A stretch of DNA of 64,000 nt from Cordylochernes scorpioides (lineage: Eukaryota > Arthropoda > Arachnida > Pseudoscorpiones > Chernetidae): positions 64,747,887 through 64,811,886 of the forward strand of contig CP092871.1 of the NCBI GenBank assembly GCA_030710605.1, read 5' to 3'. The first letter of the stretch is position 1, and each line of letters starts with the position of its first letter. Below are positions 52,351 to 63,279 of this stretch, piece after piece. The notes under the pieces were generated by a model that made no database searches, had not been told where the DNA came from, and was given only the letters and a program-made list of their open reading frames with translations. The translations under genes were made by a program, and so were the position numbers.

Positions 52351-53039
52351 TTCTTTTTTTTTTTTATTATTCGTACTCTAACACATTGGACCCAAGTACC
52401 TTTTATTGGAATATAAAATGGTTATTTGGAAACTTGGTTAGGACGATTCTATGATCATAATATAGATGTAATATTTTCTCAGAAGTTATTTGATATATAG
52501 AAGAAGAAGAGCTACGTTTATTAGTCGAAATATACGTTAAAACTGTCATTTGCGCCTTTCTTTTTCAAGATGATTTACTTTCAGTAAAATTCCCATCTAC
52601 AATTTTACAGCGCTAGTAGAACGAGTTCGAAGAATATATAATAAAACTTCAGTAAAATCCGATAAAAATATCGTCGAATCCAATATGCTTTCTTTACAAA
52701 TGTCGTAACACTCAGGAGAAACGATTTCAACGAATAAATCTACATCGTCTGGTAATCAGAATATTCTGAAAAGCCTAATTTATATTTCCATAGTCAATAT
52801 TATTTGAAAATCTGGGTCTATATTTACAGACTTTAAAAGTTTTTAATATGTATCTCTCAATAGTGCATGAAGGCATTGAGCAATTTATTTATATTAGTTT
52901 TAAATTATTATTGATAAGCATATTTATATAATTATCTAATTTAACCAATTTATTTTTGTTTATTTTACGTGGGATTTTTTTTTTATCAATATTTACATTG
53001 ATTTGATAATTATTTCTGCGAATGTTTCTTTTTACAAAT

Positions 53040-53245
53040 AAATCAAACTTCTACTGTCCTTACTGAGATGAAAAAATATTGGGAGGGCTTCTAAAATTCC
53101 ACCCTTCAGTGCAGCATATAAAAGCAGAATGATCCAATATAGTATTAGAGCTCTAAAGAAGCGGTCTGGTAGATTAAATTGGCGAAACCGCTGGGAAGGT
53201 GTACTGCTGATGAGCCAAGCCCTCCCAATATATATTTCCATCGCC
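53040..53245. mobile_element. short MITE with inverted ends
   Basis: Ends CTGTCCTTACTGAGATGAAA...GGGAGGGCT and AGCCCTCCC...CATCGCCGTAAGAACAG are inverted repeats. The same family occurs at 62.40-62.76 kb, and fragments at 47.4 and 62.94 kb. Open frames on the minus strand are incidental. The right arm contains TTGGCGAAACC and CTGATGAGCCAA. Confidence 0.65.
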
Positions 53246-53691
53246 GTAAGAACAGAAGAAGTTTGATTTATTTGTGAAAAGACACATTCGCGTCTTAGTG
53301 TCTTCATTCGTTTTATATAGATGGCGCGTTGTTACTTTGTATTAATCATTTATGTATGGAGAACAATCACCTGGTATTTCTTTAAGACAGCAGGTAGTTA
53401 AGGTAGCGCGTATCTTTTTTTTTTTTTTTTTTTTGTGGAATAGAGACAATTTAAATATTAAATATAGCAATATGCTCTTCTACTCGCCTTTTAATAAAAC
53501 TCTAACCATTATTTATCACCTCATCAAGGGACGCTTTTCAGTTTTCCAAAACTGGTGTTGTGGGTTTGTCACCGACCCGAGGCCGCTAGTTTGCGGCGAC
53601 AGTCAATAGATGGCGTTTGGTATTGACGTCTATTTTGACGGGAGAGGCGACCTTTGGCTTTATATATATATATACAGTATATATATATATA

Positions 53692-54665
53692 TGTAATAAG
53701 ATGATGTCCTGGTAGCTCTTGTAGAATCCTGTCGACTCTTCTGTGATATGATCCTGTCGACTCTTCTGTGATATGATCCTGTCGACTTTCAATGTGACAA
53801 TATAGTGATAATGTGGGGAAAGGGAAATAATCACGCCACAAATTGGTAGAGGAATTTGGAAGCCATCTGAGAGAGAGAGAGCGCCACCGCTGAACGGCCG
53901 TTTTCGCACGCCCCCCCGCAAAACTGTCCAAAAATAGTCCTCAGGTGTTGACGTGCGGGCCCCATTTGCCGCAAATCTATAAATAATTATACGCATAATT
54001 GACATGTCTCCTTGCAGCACCATATGTAATGTACTGAGGATGAATAAATAAAACTATATAATAGATTAAAAGTTGAGTTAAAAGCAAGATTGAGAGAATT
54101 ACAAAGTAACTTCTAAAGATAGATTGGAAGCCGACAGCCCGGCGCCAGTCTCGAATAACAGCGACACGTGTGACACGTGCATGACCCAATTCTCTTGGTC
54201 GGAGGCGTAGTATAAAAACGCCCGCGTAGCAACAGCCAGTTAGTCCTGTTCCAGTGAGTCTTCCGGTCAGCGTCACCCCTTATCGTCTCCAGGGACCAAC
54301 TCATCGACCATGTAAAACAGTAAGGAATCTTCTATCTCCATCTTGCTTTTGGCTCGACTTTTTATCTATTCAAGGAATTTTCCTTCGACAACTGTGTCGC
54401 TTCGTTTTGTGTGTGTGGACATTCCCAAGCTTTTCCACTCTGCCTCGACCACGACTGCCTGTACTTTGTGAGAACTGTTAAAGGTCCTACAAGGTGCAGA
54501 GAGGTACTGGAAAACTCTCCACCCCTGACTGTCCCTCTCGGTTACTACAGGTTTGACCCTCGGTTGCCACAACTTATAGCGAGAGTCGACGAGGTTCTAC
54601 AAGAGTCAACCAGAGCTTCAACATATTATTACAGAGAGTCGACAGGATCTCAACACATTATTACA
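53692..54665 (+). mobile_element. solo LTR (974 bp)
   Basis: It begins TGTAATAAGATG and ends CACATTATTACA, giving perfect 8-bp inverted termini, within a TATATA repeat that hides the target duplication. It contains GAATCCTGTCGACTCTTCTG-type repeats near the left end, GC-rich DNA at 53.86-53.96 kb, a TATA-like GTATAAAAACGCC at 54211 with a plausible start ~30 bp on, and AGAGTCGACAGGATC at its right end. No coding region follows, so the internal part was probably lost by LTR-LTR recombination. Its motifs tie it to the minus-strand gag element at 16.4 kb. Confidence 0.7.
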
Positions 54666-54719
54666 TATATATATATATATATATGCATACATCTATAATA
54701 GAAAAATAAAAATAAAATC

Positions 54720-54860
54720 ATATCAAGAAAATGGGTTGGCCAAATATCAGGGAACAGGCTAAATCAACGTCTAGTTGATTTCTGTTCCACTAGATGGCGC
54801 TCGGCCATCTAAAAAGCCCTTGTGCTAGTGGTCAGAATATGCCTTCTTTGTTTTCAATAC
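54720..54860 (+). repeat. fold-back family fragment
   Basis: TATCAAGAAAATGGGTTGGC, CCACTAGATGGCGCTCGGCC and GTGGTCAGAATATGCC; it starts just downstream of where the ribozyme core would be. Confidence 0.65.
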
Positions 54861-54879
54861 AAATTATATATATATATAT

Positions 54880-56020
54880 ATATATATATTTAAAATAGAG
54901 CAATCCATAAATATATCTTTATTTAAATATAAATCAAAATATTGGTTAATAAATTTTATCTTGATCCAATATATGCCTTTTTTTTATTAAAACTATATAA
55001 TTATATAGGTAGATATATATATAAATATATATATATAGAACATTTTGATATTATAATCTAATATATCTGTTATAGTATATTTTAATGCTTTTATTTAATA
55101 ATATTTGGTTTAATATCGATGTTTATTTTTCACATTTGTATAGCGTTTGTATATATTTTCACTCTTGATTAGGTTGTTTGCATATATTTGGAATTCCTTT
55201 AGAATTAAATCTAAAAATCATATTAATAATGAAAATAATTTTAAAGAAAAAGCCTTGAATAAATAATTCAGCTATCACTATTTACATTCAGATTTATTTG
55301 GGAGAAAGATAAAGGAGGATACCATTAATTGTTGAGTGAAGAGGTAAAAAGGTAATAAAACACATAAACATGCTAATCATTTTCTTCATATAATCATATA
55401 AAATTCGAAATTGATAATTATTTTTTTCAAAAGCTTTGCTTTTTCTCATAAAATTTAATTGTTTAGTGGTTATAACGGATTTATTTCATCCCTTTTAGTG
55501 CATTAAAAAAACTCGTAAAAGTATTTTATTTTTGGTTCTTTGATTTAGAGTGGGACTACAACGTCTAAAATATTCCCGCTTTCTCTAAAAGTAACATTAA
55601 CTAAACACGTGACTAAATATTATGGAAGATATTAGGAGCAAAATGGTAAAAAAATAGGAAGATTAATCTTGTTTCCCGCGCAGAATCCATCTTCAGCCAA
55701 TGACAGAAGTGGGGCAGTAATCATCTGCAATGCTCATAATTCAAATGTCTTTGCTGTGATAGAAGAAAAACCAACTTATTCCTAGAGAAATATCTCATTG
55801 ATAAAAATAAATAATTTTGACTGATTAACCAAAATTTTCATTTTTTTATCTGTCTATTATATAGTTTTATTTACATTTCATCATTTATCATTTGTTTGAT
55901 GAACATTAAAAGTCCGTTTAAGCACGATTAATTAGAAAATATGTTAATATACGATCTCGTACAATCTAAAATCTATTAATATATACAGTTATCAGCGTCA
56001 TGCGTTCTTAATTCTGTCAC
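54880..56020. other. AT-rich DNA, no gene seen
   Basis: Simple sequence. At 54935-54985 a fragment resembling the Penelope-like ends is seen (TCAAAATATTGG, ATCCAATATATGC). Confidence 0.45.
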
Positions 56021-56025
56021 CGTTT

Positions 56026-56097
56026 GCTTTTGGTTCAGTGGTAGAATGCTCGCCTGCACCGCGGGCCTGCCCCGGGTTCGATTCCCGGCCGATGCAT
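56026..56097 (+). other. tRNA-Gly-like pseudogene or SINE head
   Basis: GGTTCAGTGGTAGAATGCTC, GCCTGC, CCGGGTTCGATTCCCGG and CCGATGCA match the body of a glycine tRNA. The 5' acceptor strand (GCTTTTG region) does not pair with CCGATGC, and the anticodon loop reads CTGCACC, giving GCA in place of GCC. The 3' half (CCCCGGGTTCGATTCCCGG) with the following T-run is duplicated at 56760-56830. Confidence 0.6.
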
Positions 56098-56140
56098 TTT
56101 TTTTTTTTTTTTACAATTTTTAAAACTCATTTATATATTA

Positions 56141-56335
56141 CTAGACGATTGACCCGGGCAACGCCCGTGTTTTACCCGATTGAATGTTTTTATTCCAATA
56201 CTATTTGTTACAATTATAAATTGGAGCCGTGGATGTCACTCTTGTGAAACGTCCCGCTCCAAACTTTACATGTACATTAGGTCAGCTGGTATTACCCCTC
56301 ATTTTCACCGCTAGAGGCGCGAGCGAATTGACTTT
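56141..56335 (-). mobile_element. Helitron 3' part, inverted
   Basis: CTAGACGATTGACCCGGGCA then ACGCCCGTGTTTTACCCGAT is the reverse complement of the 24.2/44.3-kb Helitron ending. About 195 bp is present; the 5' part is missing. Confidence 0.7.
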
Positions 56336-56344
56336 TTTGTAAAT

Positions 56345-56755
56345 ATACATAATTATAAAGATAGAAGCTTCTATAGAAGATAATGATCATAATGATGATG
56401 CGCGCGCATCCGTGACATGAGGAATTGAGGAAAGACGGTCGTGACTATATATATTAATAATAAAATAATAATAATAATATAATAATAATTATTATTATTA
56501 TTATCATTAGATAATGATAATGATCATAATGATGATGCGCGCGCATCCGTGACATGAGGAATTGATTGAGGAGGAAAGACGGTCGTGACTATATATGTTG
56601 ATAATAATAATAATAATATAATAATAATAATTATTATTATTATCATTAGATAATGATAAAGATCATAATGATGATGCGCACGCATCCGTGACATAAGGAA
56701 TTGAGGAATTGATTGAGGAGGAAAGACGGTCGTGACTATATATGTTGATAGTGGC
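56345..56755. repeat. three ~135-bp tandem units with TAA/ATT runs
   Basis: Each unit contains ATGATCATAATGATGATGCG, CGCATCCGTGACAT, GAGGAAAGACGGTCGTGACT and a TAATAATAAT...ATTATTATTA stretch that is self-complementary. The array lies between two inverted Helitron 3' ends. Confidence 0.8.
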
Positions 56756-56834
56756 GGGCGCCCCGGGTTCGATTCCCGGCCGATGCATTTTTTTTTTTTT
56801 TTTTACAATTTTTAAAACTCATTTATATATTATA

Positions 56835-56938
56835 CAAGAATGAAATCCACGGCGCCAATTTATAATTGTAACGAATAGTATTTGAATAAAAGCATTTAAT
56901 CGGGTAAACCCCGGGCGTTGCCCGTGTCATTCGGCTAG
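56835..56938 (+). mobile_element. Helitron 3' end
   Basis: CCACGGCGCC, GAATAGTATTTGAATAAAAG, ACCCCGGGCG-TTGCCCGTGT, TCATTCGGCTAG and T. It has the same family ending as 25093. Confidence 0.7.
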
Positions 56939-57032
56939 TATATACGAGATATATAGTATATTTTAAACTGTATTAAAATGTATTGGTTAGCAGCCCCGTA
57001 AAATAAAGATATTTTCTCTCTCTGTATTAAAA

Positions 57033-57540
57033 TGTACACCGTTTCTATTTGATACCACCCCCATATTTTGTATATATGCTACATCCTTATTAATAATACC
57101 TGTAAACCCATATTTGTATTTAAAACTAAAAATGTTGACGTCCAAATAAAGATCCAAAGAGCGGTCAGCTGGGGACAGCTGGGGAGAGAGGAGGAAAATG
57201 CCAACGCCCATGTGGGGCCGGCCCCTAGGGACTCTTTATAGACGACCCCTGAAAACAAGACAAGTTTGACAGGGGGTCAGCAGATGTTCTAGAGGTGTTG
57301 CTCGGCAGTCCGCTTCAGGCTTTCTCTCTCACACACACTCGCTCTCCATGTCTCGGTGATAAGCATCGAAGTTGGTGTCATGGCCTCTACCTCTGTTCCG
57401 TGGGCTGTCCCCGATTTCTCTATGTGCTAACATCTAGCTAGCCCTGCCTCTGCTTCTTGTTGTAAGCGTGTGGGAAGATCATCAACATTCGCCTCACGTA
57501 CACGACTGCCAGTTCATTCATACGTCGGCACATTGCAACA
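57033..57540 (+). repeat. solo LTR-like repeat, copy 2
   Basis: A diverged copy of 34751-35247, in the same orientation. It starts TGTACACCGT, has TATA-like CTCTTTATAGACGACC near 57231, and ends CATTGCAACA. Confidence 0.6.
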
Positions 57541-57998
57541 ATATTACATATATATATAACAACAACAACAACAACAAAAATCTTTATTAAGACCTTTTAG
57601 TCTTATAAAGATTCTCCAAGCAGAAATGTTGGATACATGTAGGAAAAGGTAATAGTACCTTAATGGTAATATGGTATTTATATACGAGAAAATTTTATAA
57701 AGAAAATCAAGCTGATAAATAGAATATTCTGAGTAAATTGGAGGAAAATAAATTTATAAATATATAAATAAAAAGGGTTTAAGAGTTTTTGTTCGCTAAC
57801 ATTTCTACAATATATGACATATTTGGATGAATTTCGACATGATATAGAGATACGTATGTAAGGAATAACTGTCATTGTTTCGACTTTGTGATATAATGAT
57901 AATGATAGCGTAATATACTTAACTATTATAATTACTATAAAACTAATACTAATAATGCTACCACTATACTAATAATAAAACAACATTAATAATAAACG
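57541..57998. other. AT-rich DNA with CAA repeat and retroposon-like fragment
   Basis: An (ACA)n run is followed at 57581 by CTTTATTAAGACC...GTCTTATAAAGATTC, shared with 37.34 kb. The rest is AT-rich. Confidence 0.45.
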
Positions 57999-57999
57999 T

Positions 58000-58260
58000 G
58001 GAAAATAGCACAAATTTGATATTGTACTGGAATAAGGTGCATAAATTATGAAAAATCGTGCAAGGCTTGCGCCATCTATCGGAATAAATATCAACTATTC
58101 TCGTTGATTTTTAATTATTACAGAATTGTCCTAATACCCATTCTTGATTAATCAAGAAAAGCTAACCACGTACGCGTTTTGGGCTGTTGGCCCTCATCAT
58201 AGATGGCGCAAGCCATCAGCAACTTTCAGTTGCACGATAAGGAGATGCCTTTTTTTACAT
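58000..58260. mobile_element. fold-back repeat with decayed hammerhead motif
   Basis: A minus-oriented part (58060-58200) carries ATGATGAGGGCCAACAGCCC then AAAACGCGT on the minus strand, related to copy F with the same G12 loss and with part of stem I gone. At 58201 it joins an inverted arm (ATGGCGCAAGCCATCAGCAA). Confidence 0.6.
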
Positions 58261-58399
58261 AATTAATAATAAACCTTTTTTTTTAAAACAATATAGGTAG
58301 GGCAATCATTCACTCGGACACTACCCGTTTTGAATGCTACTAAAATAACTACCGTTTCCCTCAAAAGTTCAAGCGCTCACTGTGTGAACTTCTTGTGTA

Positions 58400-58645
58400 C
58401 TGTATAAACCGTAGGTTTTCCACAACCACGACCCAGGATAAAATCCTTTATTGGGCACTTTTTTTTTTCTGAAGAAAAAATTATTTCAACAGTCCCCGAT
58501 TATTGCCGAAGTCCCGTCCCACCAGTTAGTGCAAAATTCGAACTGTTTTCTACATGTGAAGATGAGGACCTTAGAGTTAAAGTAGTCGCCAACCACTACC
58601 CACCATGAACATCCACGCATATACTACGTAATAAGTAAAAAAATA
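58400..58645 (+). mobile_element. tRNA-headed SINE, copy 2
   Basis: A decayed head (CGACCCAGGATAAAATCC, TTGGGCACTTTTTT) and a body with TCGAACTGTTTTC and CACTACCCACCATGA. It is more diverged than the copies at 18.6 and 61.3 kb. Confidence 0.65.
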
Positions 58646-59049
58646 CTATAGAAAATTTTGTTTTGAAAAGTTAAAGGATTATGTAATCATATCATGTTAC
58701 AGCTTTATTTCCATGATTTCCATATATCTTGAGAGTGTATTATATTTTACGTTTAACATATTAAACATATCTGCCAAACTTGTTATCTTAATGACAAAAA
58801 GACTCGTTTAGGTCGCAAAAATGCTTTTATTTTTAATTTCAAATAAAGGAAAACTTATTGTAAGTTTATTTTAAAGACTTATTAGATTCATATTGGTAAA
58901 TAAAAAACAAAGAAGGCATATCCTGACCTTTTTACTTTTTTTTTCGAATATAATATTTTCTTTACATGTTGAGCGTATTTACGCAAGTTTGGCCTAAATA
59001 CCCTGACAAAGGTTACTCTTTTACGGGTTATTACACAAAAATCAATATA

Positions 59050-59365
59050 CTAGGGCTTACAGTAAGAGTAACTTAAACACAGAAAAACGTACGCTCAAGA
59101 GTACAACACCAACAACAAAAAGGGGGTAAAGAAACACGATTTGTTAAATAAAAACAGTACTTATCTTTTATTTGCAGCGTTGATAAGGAGCGGACCGGGG
59201 ATACACAGGTATGCGAGGAGATCACCAGACAAGCACACAGAGAACGCTTTAAGCGTCTCCACTCGATCACCACTCCACGACTCCTCGCATCCCGTTTAAA
59301 CCTCTTTTATGTACAAGCATGGCCAAATTCGTCTAATGAGAAGGCGTGGGAGGTCAGTTCACTTA
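59050..59365 (-). repeat. possible solo LTR with TATA and AATAAA
   Basis: On the minus strand a TATA-like GTACATAAAAGAGG is followed by GC-richer sequence and then AAATAAAAGATAAG, the order expected in an LTR. It interrupts fold-back family sequence (58.92-59.03 and 59.42 kb). The ends are not certain. Confidence 0.4.
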
Positions 59366-59439
59366 ATATATAAAAACATTCTTACCGCAAAACTGAGAAG
59401 ATTAAAACTGCTTATGTTTGTCAAATAATTTTACAACCC

Positions 59440-59745
59440 ATTTCTTGGTTTCTCAAGAAGCTTCTGGAACCAAAACAATTTTGGCCGCAGTGAAACAGCC
59501 TGCTCCAAGCCGACGAAGGACAACAGCCCGAAACGCGTTCGTAAATGGCTTTTCTTGATTTATCAAGAAAATCGATTGACCAAATATCAGCGACAATTGG
59601 CAAGATGTCAATAAAATTGTTTTAATTGTCCACCAAATATCAGCGAACAGGCTAAATCAACGTTTAGTTGATTCCTATTCTACTAGATGGCGTCTGTTCC
59701 TAAAAAGCACCAACGTGCTCGTGATCAGGATATGCCTTCTTTTTT
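59440..59745 (+). mobile_element. fold-back repeat with hammerhead-like motif, copy B
   Basis: The core at 59503-59550 reads CCGACGA (U4 changed to C), AGGA-CAACA-GCCC with two pairs, GAA, ACGCGT, T, so it is decayed. Downstream modules (CTTGATTTATCAAG, ACTAGATGGCG, GATCAGGATATGCC) are typical. A short internal duplication (ATATCAGCGA) is present. Confidence 0.6.
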
Positions 59746-59829
59746 TAAATATCAGCACCTGACCATTTATTATTTTTTTACTTTCTCTATTATTTTTTAA
59801 CATATTGATAAATATGACACAATATTGGT

Positions 59830-59895
59830 GTTGGTTATTCGAAAAATCCAAGCTGAAAACTATGTTATTGGGTTGTAGCCCTCTTCAATACAATT
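59830..59895 (-). repeat. decayed Penelope-like terminus
   Basis: Minus strand: TATTGAAGAGGGCTACAACC followed by CAATAACATAG, the stem-loop plan of the other ends but with altered core residues. Confidence 0.35.
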
Positions 59896-60264
59896 TTATT
59901 TGCACTTATAGAACGTCGTATCCTTCTCTTTGTTGGTGAAAGTTATAGTTCGAAAATCATGGTACAAGTATATAGATCGTCTTTTTCTGATTTTTATCAA
60001 AGTTGGTTACCTGGTATTTTACCGTTTCGAATATAGGTTTTTATTTCTCCGAGTTGATCAAAGAGATACAATTAAATTGCTTTTTTTGAAAGAGGAACAT
60101 TCAGCATGTTCAGTGACTTCAGAATTTATTGGTCGCTCAAGTTCCCACAAATACTATCCTTTCTGCATTGAACATTGACAGAATATAGAACTAAGTATCG
60201 AAAGAATCAATGCCATAGTTTCGACCTTGGAATACGCAAATTAGTTCTTTAAAATGGCTCCTGT

Positions 60265-60440
60265 TATACTCCATTCCTTCTATCTGTACAGTTGCTATAC
60301 TTTATTAGATTCTTACGCGGTACAGATTGATGTTACTTGAGGCTTTCTAATTGCAGTAAATAACAAGTTATATACAGTCACGTGGTGGAACATGTGGTAG
60401 TAGATATCTGGACTATTTACAACAATTCCATGGTCTTAAA
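60265..60440 (-). repeat. dispersed ~175-bp repeat, inverted copy
   Basis: Reverse complement of 43738-43912 with few differences. Confidence 0.6.
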
Positions 60441-60929
60441 TCATCACATATATATATATAGATGGCGCGCCTTTTTTTTTTTTTGTTATATCAGGATATT
60501 TTAAACGTAATGTATATATTTGGCGTGACAGTATACGAGATATATATATAGAATTAAGCCTAGAATGTATATAATAAAAAAAGGTTCAACAAAATGCTTT
60601 CATTTGTTACGAATAGATGGCCTTGAAATTTTTCATTGCCAGCTTATATAACGGCGCTGTAACTCGGAGTTTAAGGTAAGTTGAACAAGTATAACAAAGG
60701 GGAAAGTTTGGAAGACACACTCTGTGGTATTTCCTCCTGGAAGTTTAAGTGGGTGGAAGGATAAAAGTTTCTTTCACTTCCCAGACCTTGTCAATGGAGG
60801 GTCGCGTGGGAGTACTGTCTGGGTTAGTTCCTACTAACGTTAGTTGAATAGTTAACTACTATACTAGTTAAAATAAAATGTCTTTCCTGCTTTTACACTT
60901 TGACAAAATCAATAAGGAATCTAAGGTTT

Positions 60930-61120
60930 GGTTTCTTTTTACAATTATTTTATTCCTCGAGCTTTCGGGCTAACATGCCCTTCAACACATAGATCCAGAA
61001 GTACAATATCTAGCCAATTATAACACGCCTAGAAGGAGTACCTCTGGGTCTCTGTGTTGAAGGACAATGTAAGCCCCAAACCTCGAGGAATAAAAGAATT
61101 GTAAAAATAAACCAAATCCT
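60930..61120. repeat. fold-back of Penelope-like ends (AGCT type)
   Basis: Two inverted arms. One, on the minus strand, reads GTGTTGAA, GGGC-ATGTTA-GCCC, GAAAGCTCGAGG, AATAAAA; the other, on the plus strand, reads GTGTTGAAGGAC, AATGTAA, GCCCCAAACCTCGAGG, AATAAAA. The first has a 4-bp stem followed by GAA and the palindrome AGCT, then C. Confidence 0.5.
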
Positions 61121-61307
61121 AGATCACTTATTGTCAAAATACTATTTATAGTTTATTATATTATTTCATATTATAATCAGTCCCCTAAGACAGGTGTGCC
61201 TCCTCAATCAGTCTTCTCCAAGTCGATCGATCAGTAGCCATGTCGTTGTTTTAAGACTTCGTCCTGGTCGAGTTGTTCCATTCATTGAAGATTTTCGTGG
61301 CAATGAA

Positions 61308-61600
61308 TGGGGGTAGGTGGGTGGTCTAAACCGTTAATTTTCGACCGCTACGACCCGGGATCGAATCCCACATTGGGCACTTTTTTCTAATAAAAAAAAT
61401 GCTCCAATGGCCCCCAATTCTTGCAAAATTTCGAACCCACCAGCAAGTGCAAATAACCAAACGGGGCTCTGGCACATTTGTAAGTGCAAAAGTCGAACTG
61501 CACTTGTGTAGACATGTGGTGCACTTACAGTAAAAGCAGTCGCCAACTTCTACCCACAATAATCATCATGGCCTGTACCACTTGTACCATACGAACAAGG
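61308..61600 (+). mobile_element. tRNA-headed SINE, copy 3
   Basis: Head GGTGGTCTAAACCG and CGACCCGGGATCGAATCCC, then TTGGGCACTTTTTTC. The body AAAATGCTCCAATGGCC, CAAACGGGGCTCTGGCAC and CAGTCGCCAACTTC matches copy 1 closely. Confidence 0.72.
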
Positions 61601-61699
61601 CACTTCGGTTGACCGGTATTGTGATCAGGGTGCACGGACCGATCTGATCTGCTCCATGGACAAGCACCACCACCACCACCACTTGTACTAGGAAAAATA

Positions 61700-62390
61700 A
61701 AAATAAAAAAGGGGGAAATGATGCCATGGTTTTTCCCTTGCCTTCAGCATCCATATGTCTTTGACTGTCGGGGCAAGGAATGATCCTAGCTGCTTCTGTG
61801 GAAAAGAAGACCAAGACTCAATACATTTATTAATAGAATGTCCAATCTTTCACAGCTACAGAAATAATCATCTTTTCCCATCGAAGAAATGTGCGAATCT
61901 GTATATAACAAAGACACTTATGTAAAATTCAATAATTTTCGTAGATTCATTTTAGTTTTTATTTTCGGTTTGAATGAACCAACCATTTAGTGTCAATATT
62001 TTTATTCTTGTATATTAAATTGATCTGCTAAAATGTTATTGGGCACAAGTACCCCAAGCTGAGATTTCGCGTGCGTCCGATTTGTCAAATAAATGAAGAT
62101 ATGTCGATTTAATAAATATCAGAATTAAAATATTTTCTTATAAAATCGGAATAATACAAATTTCAAATTGTTGTAAAAAGCCATACATATTTTTATATTT
62201 CAAGGCAGCATCTTAAAGTTTCCTAAAATTATTTCATGATATAAGGTTTATATAAAAAGTATACTATATATCTATCGATTATGTTAGGACTTTATATTTA
62301 TGCTATTTTCTAATTTTGTTGTCTAATTCTCTGAGAGGATTGTAATACTTTATTTTAGTATTTAAAATGTGAACTATTTTGACACGTATA
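61700..62390. other. AT-rich DNA, no gene seen
   Basis: A slightly GC-richer start (61600-61830) contains a CAC run; short frames there are not convincing. The rest is simple sequence. Confidence 0.4.
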
Positions 62391-62399
62391 TTTCTTTTT

Positions 62400-62757
62400 G
62401 GAATGAAACAATTTTTTACTGCCCTTACTGCAATGATAAAATAATGGGAGGGCGTGGCTCATCAGTGGTGAACCATCGCAGCGGCATCGCCAGTTTAATA
62501 TACCAATTTTCTGTTTTCCTTTTATACCGATACTGAAGCTTGACTCTTGGAAAGGGTATTTTAAATGAACTATGGACAAAATTCTCTTTTCAAGAGTCTA
62601 AGCTTCGGTATCGGTATAAAGGAAAAACAGAAAAATGTGCAATATTACAGCGGTATGCTAAATTAAACTGGCGACACCGCTGGGAGGGTTCACCACTGAT
62701 GAGTCAGGCCTCCCATTGTTTTTTCATTGCAGTAAGGGTAGTAGAAAATTGTTTTAT
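62400..62757. mobile_element. palindromic MITE (~360 bp)
   Basis: The arms are nearly perfect inverted repeats: TTACTGCCCTTACTGCAATG, GGGAGGGC, CTCATCAGTGGTGAACC, CGCCAGTTTAA, TTTATACCGATACTGAAGC and then their complements up to CATTGCAGTAAGGGTAGTA. A single RNA strand would form one long hairpin. The fragment at 62945-62990 carries one end. No coding sequence. Confidence 0.75.
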
Positions 62758-63279
62758 TTAAAAAATAAACTTAAACTCAAAAATAGTTCAGATATAACAT
62801 ATGACGCGCTAATGTATCATATTAATATTTTAGAATGCTTGGCATTATTTTTTCTTTGTTTGTATTATATACTATAAAGTGTACCGGGTCATAATTTATA
62901 ATTGTAAAAGGTATATATAGTATTTGAATAAAAAACAACATTTTGGTGCCTTCCATTATTTTATCATTGCAGTAAGGGCATTGAATTATTTTAAAAAATC
63001 AAATGCGTCAAAGATAATTTAAATATCTTACACTACTTATATAAAATAAAAAATATATAAAGTTCGAGTAAATAAAAACATACATACAATTGGTATTAAA
63101 TCCATATGAGAGAAATTATGGAACTAAATGAATTGGAATTCAGTTCAAAACAGCTTTTTAAAAATTTCTATATATATTTGGTTAGAAATCTACTCGGGCA
63201 AAACCGGGGCGTTGCCCGGGTATAATAGTAATTGATATGTTAAAATAATAATAAAAATAAAATAATAAATAAAATAATA

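Noticed and set aside
54254..54698. Open frames at 54.25-54.70 kb
   Set aside because: They lie inside a solo LTR and overlap each other on both strands; GC-rich LTR sequence explains them.
62355..62761. Mirror-image open frames at 62.36-62.76 kb
   Set aside because: They are produced by the palindromic MITE arms.
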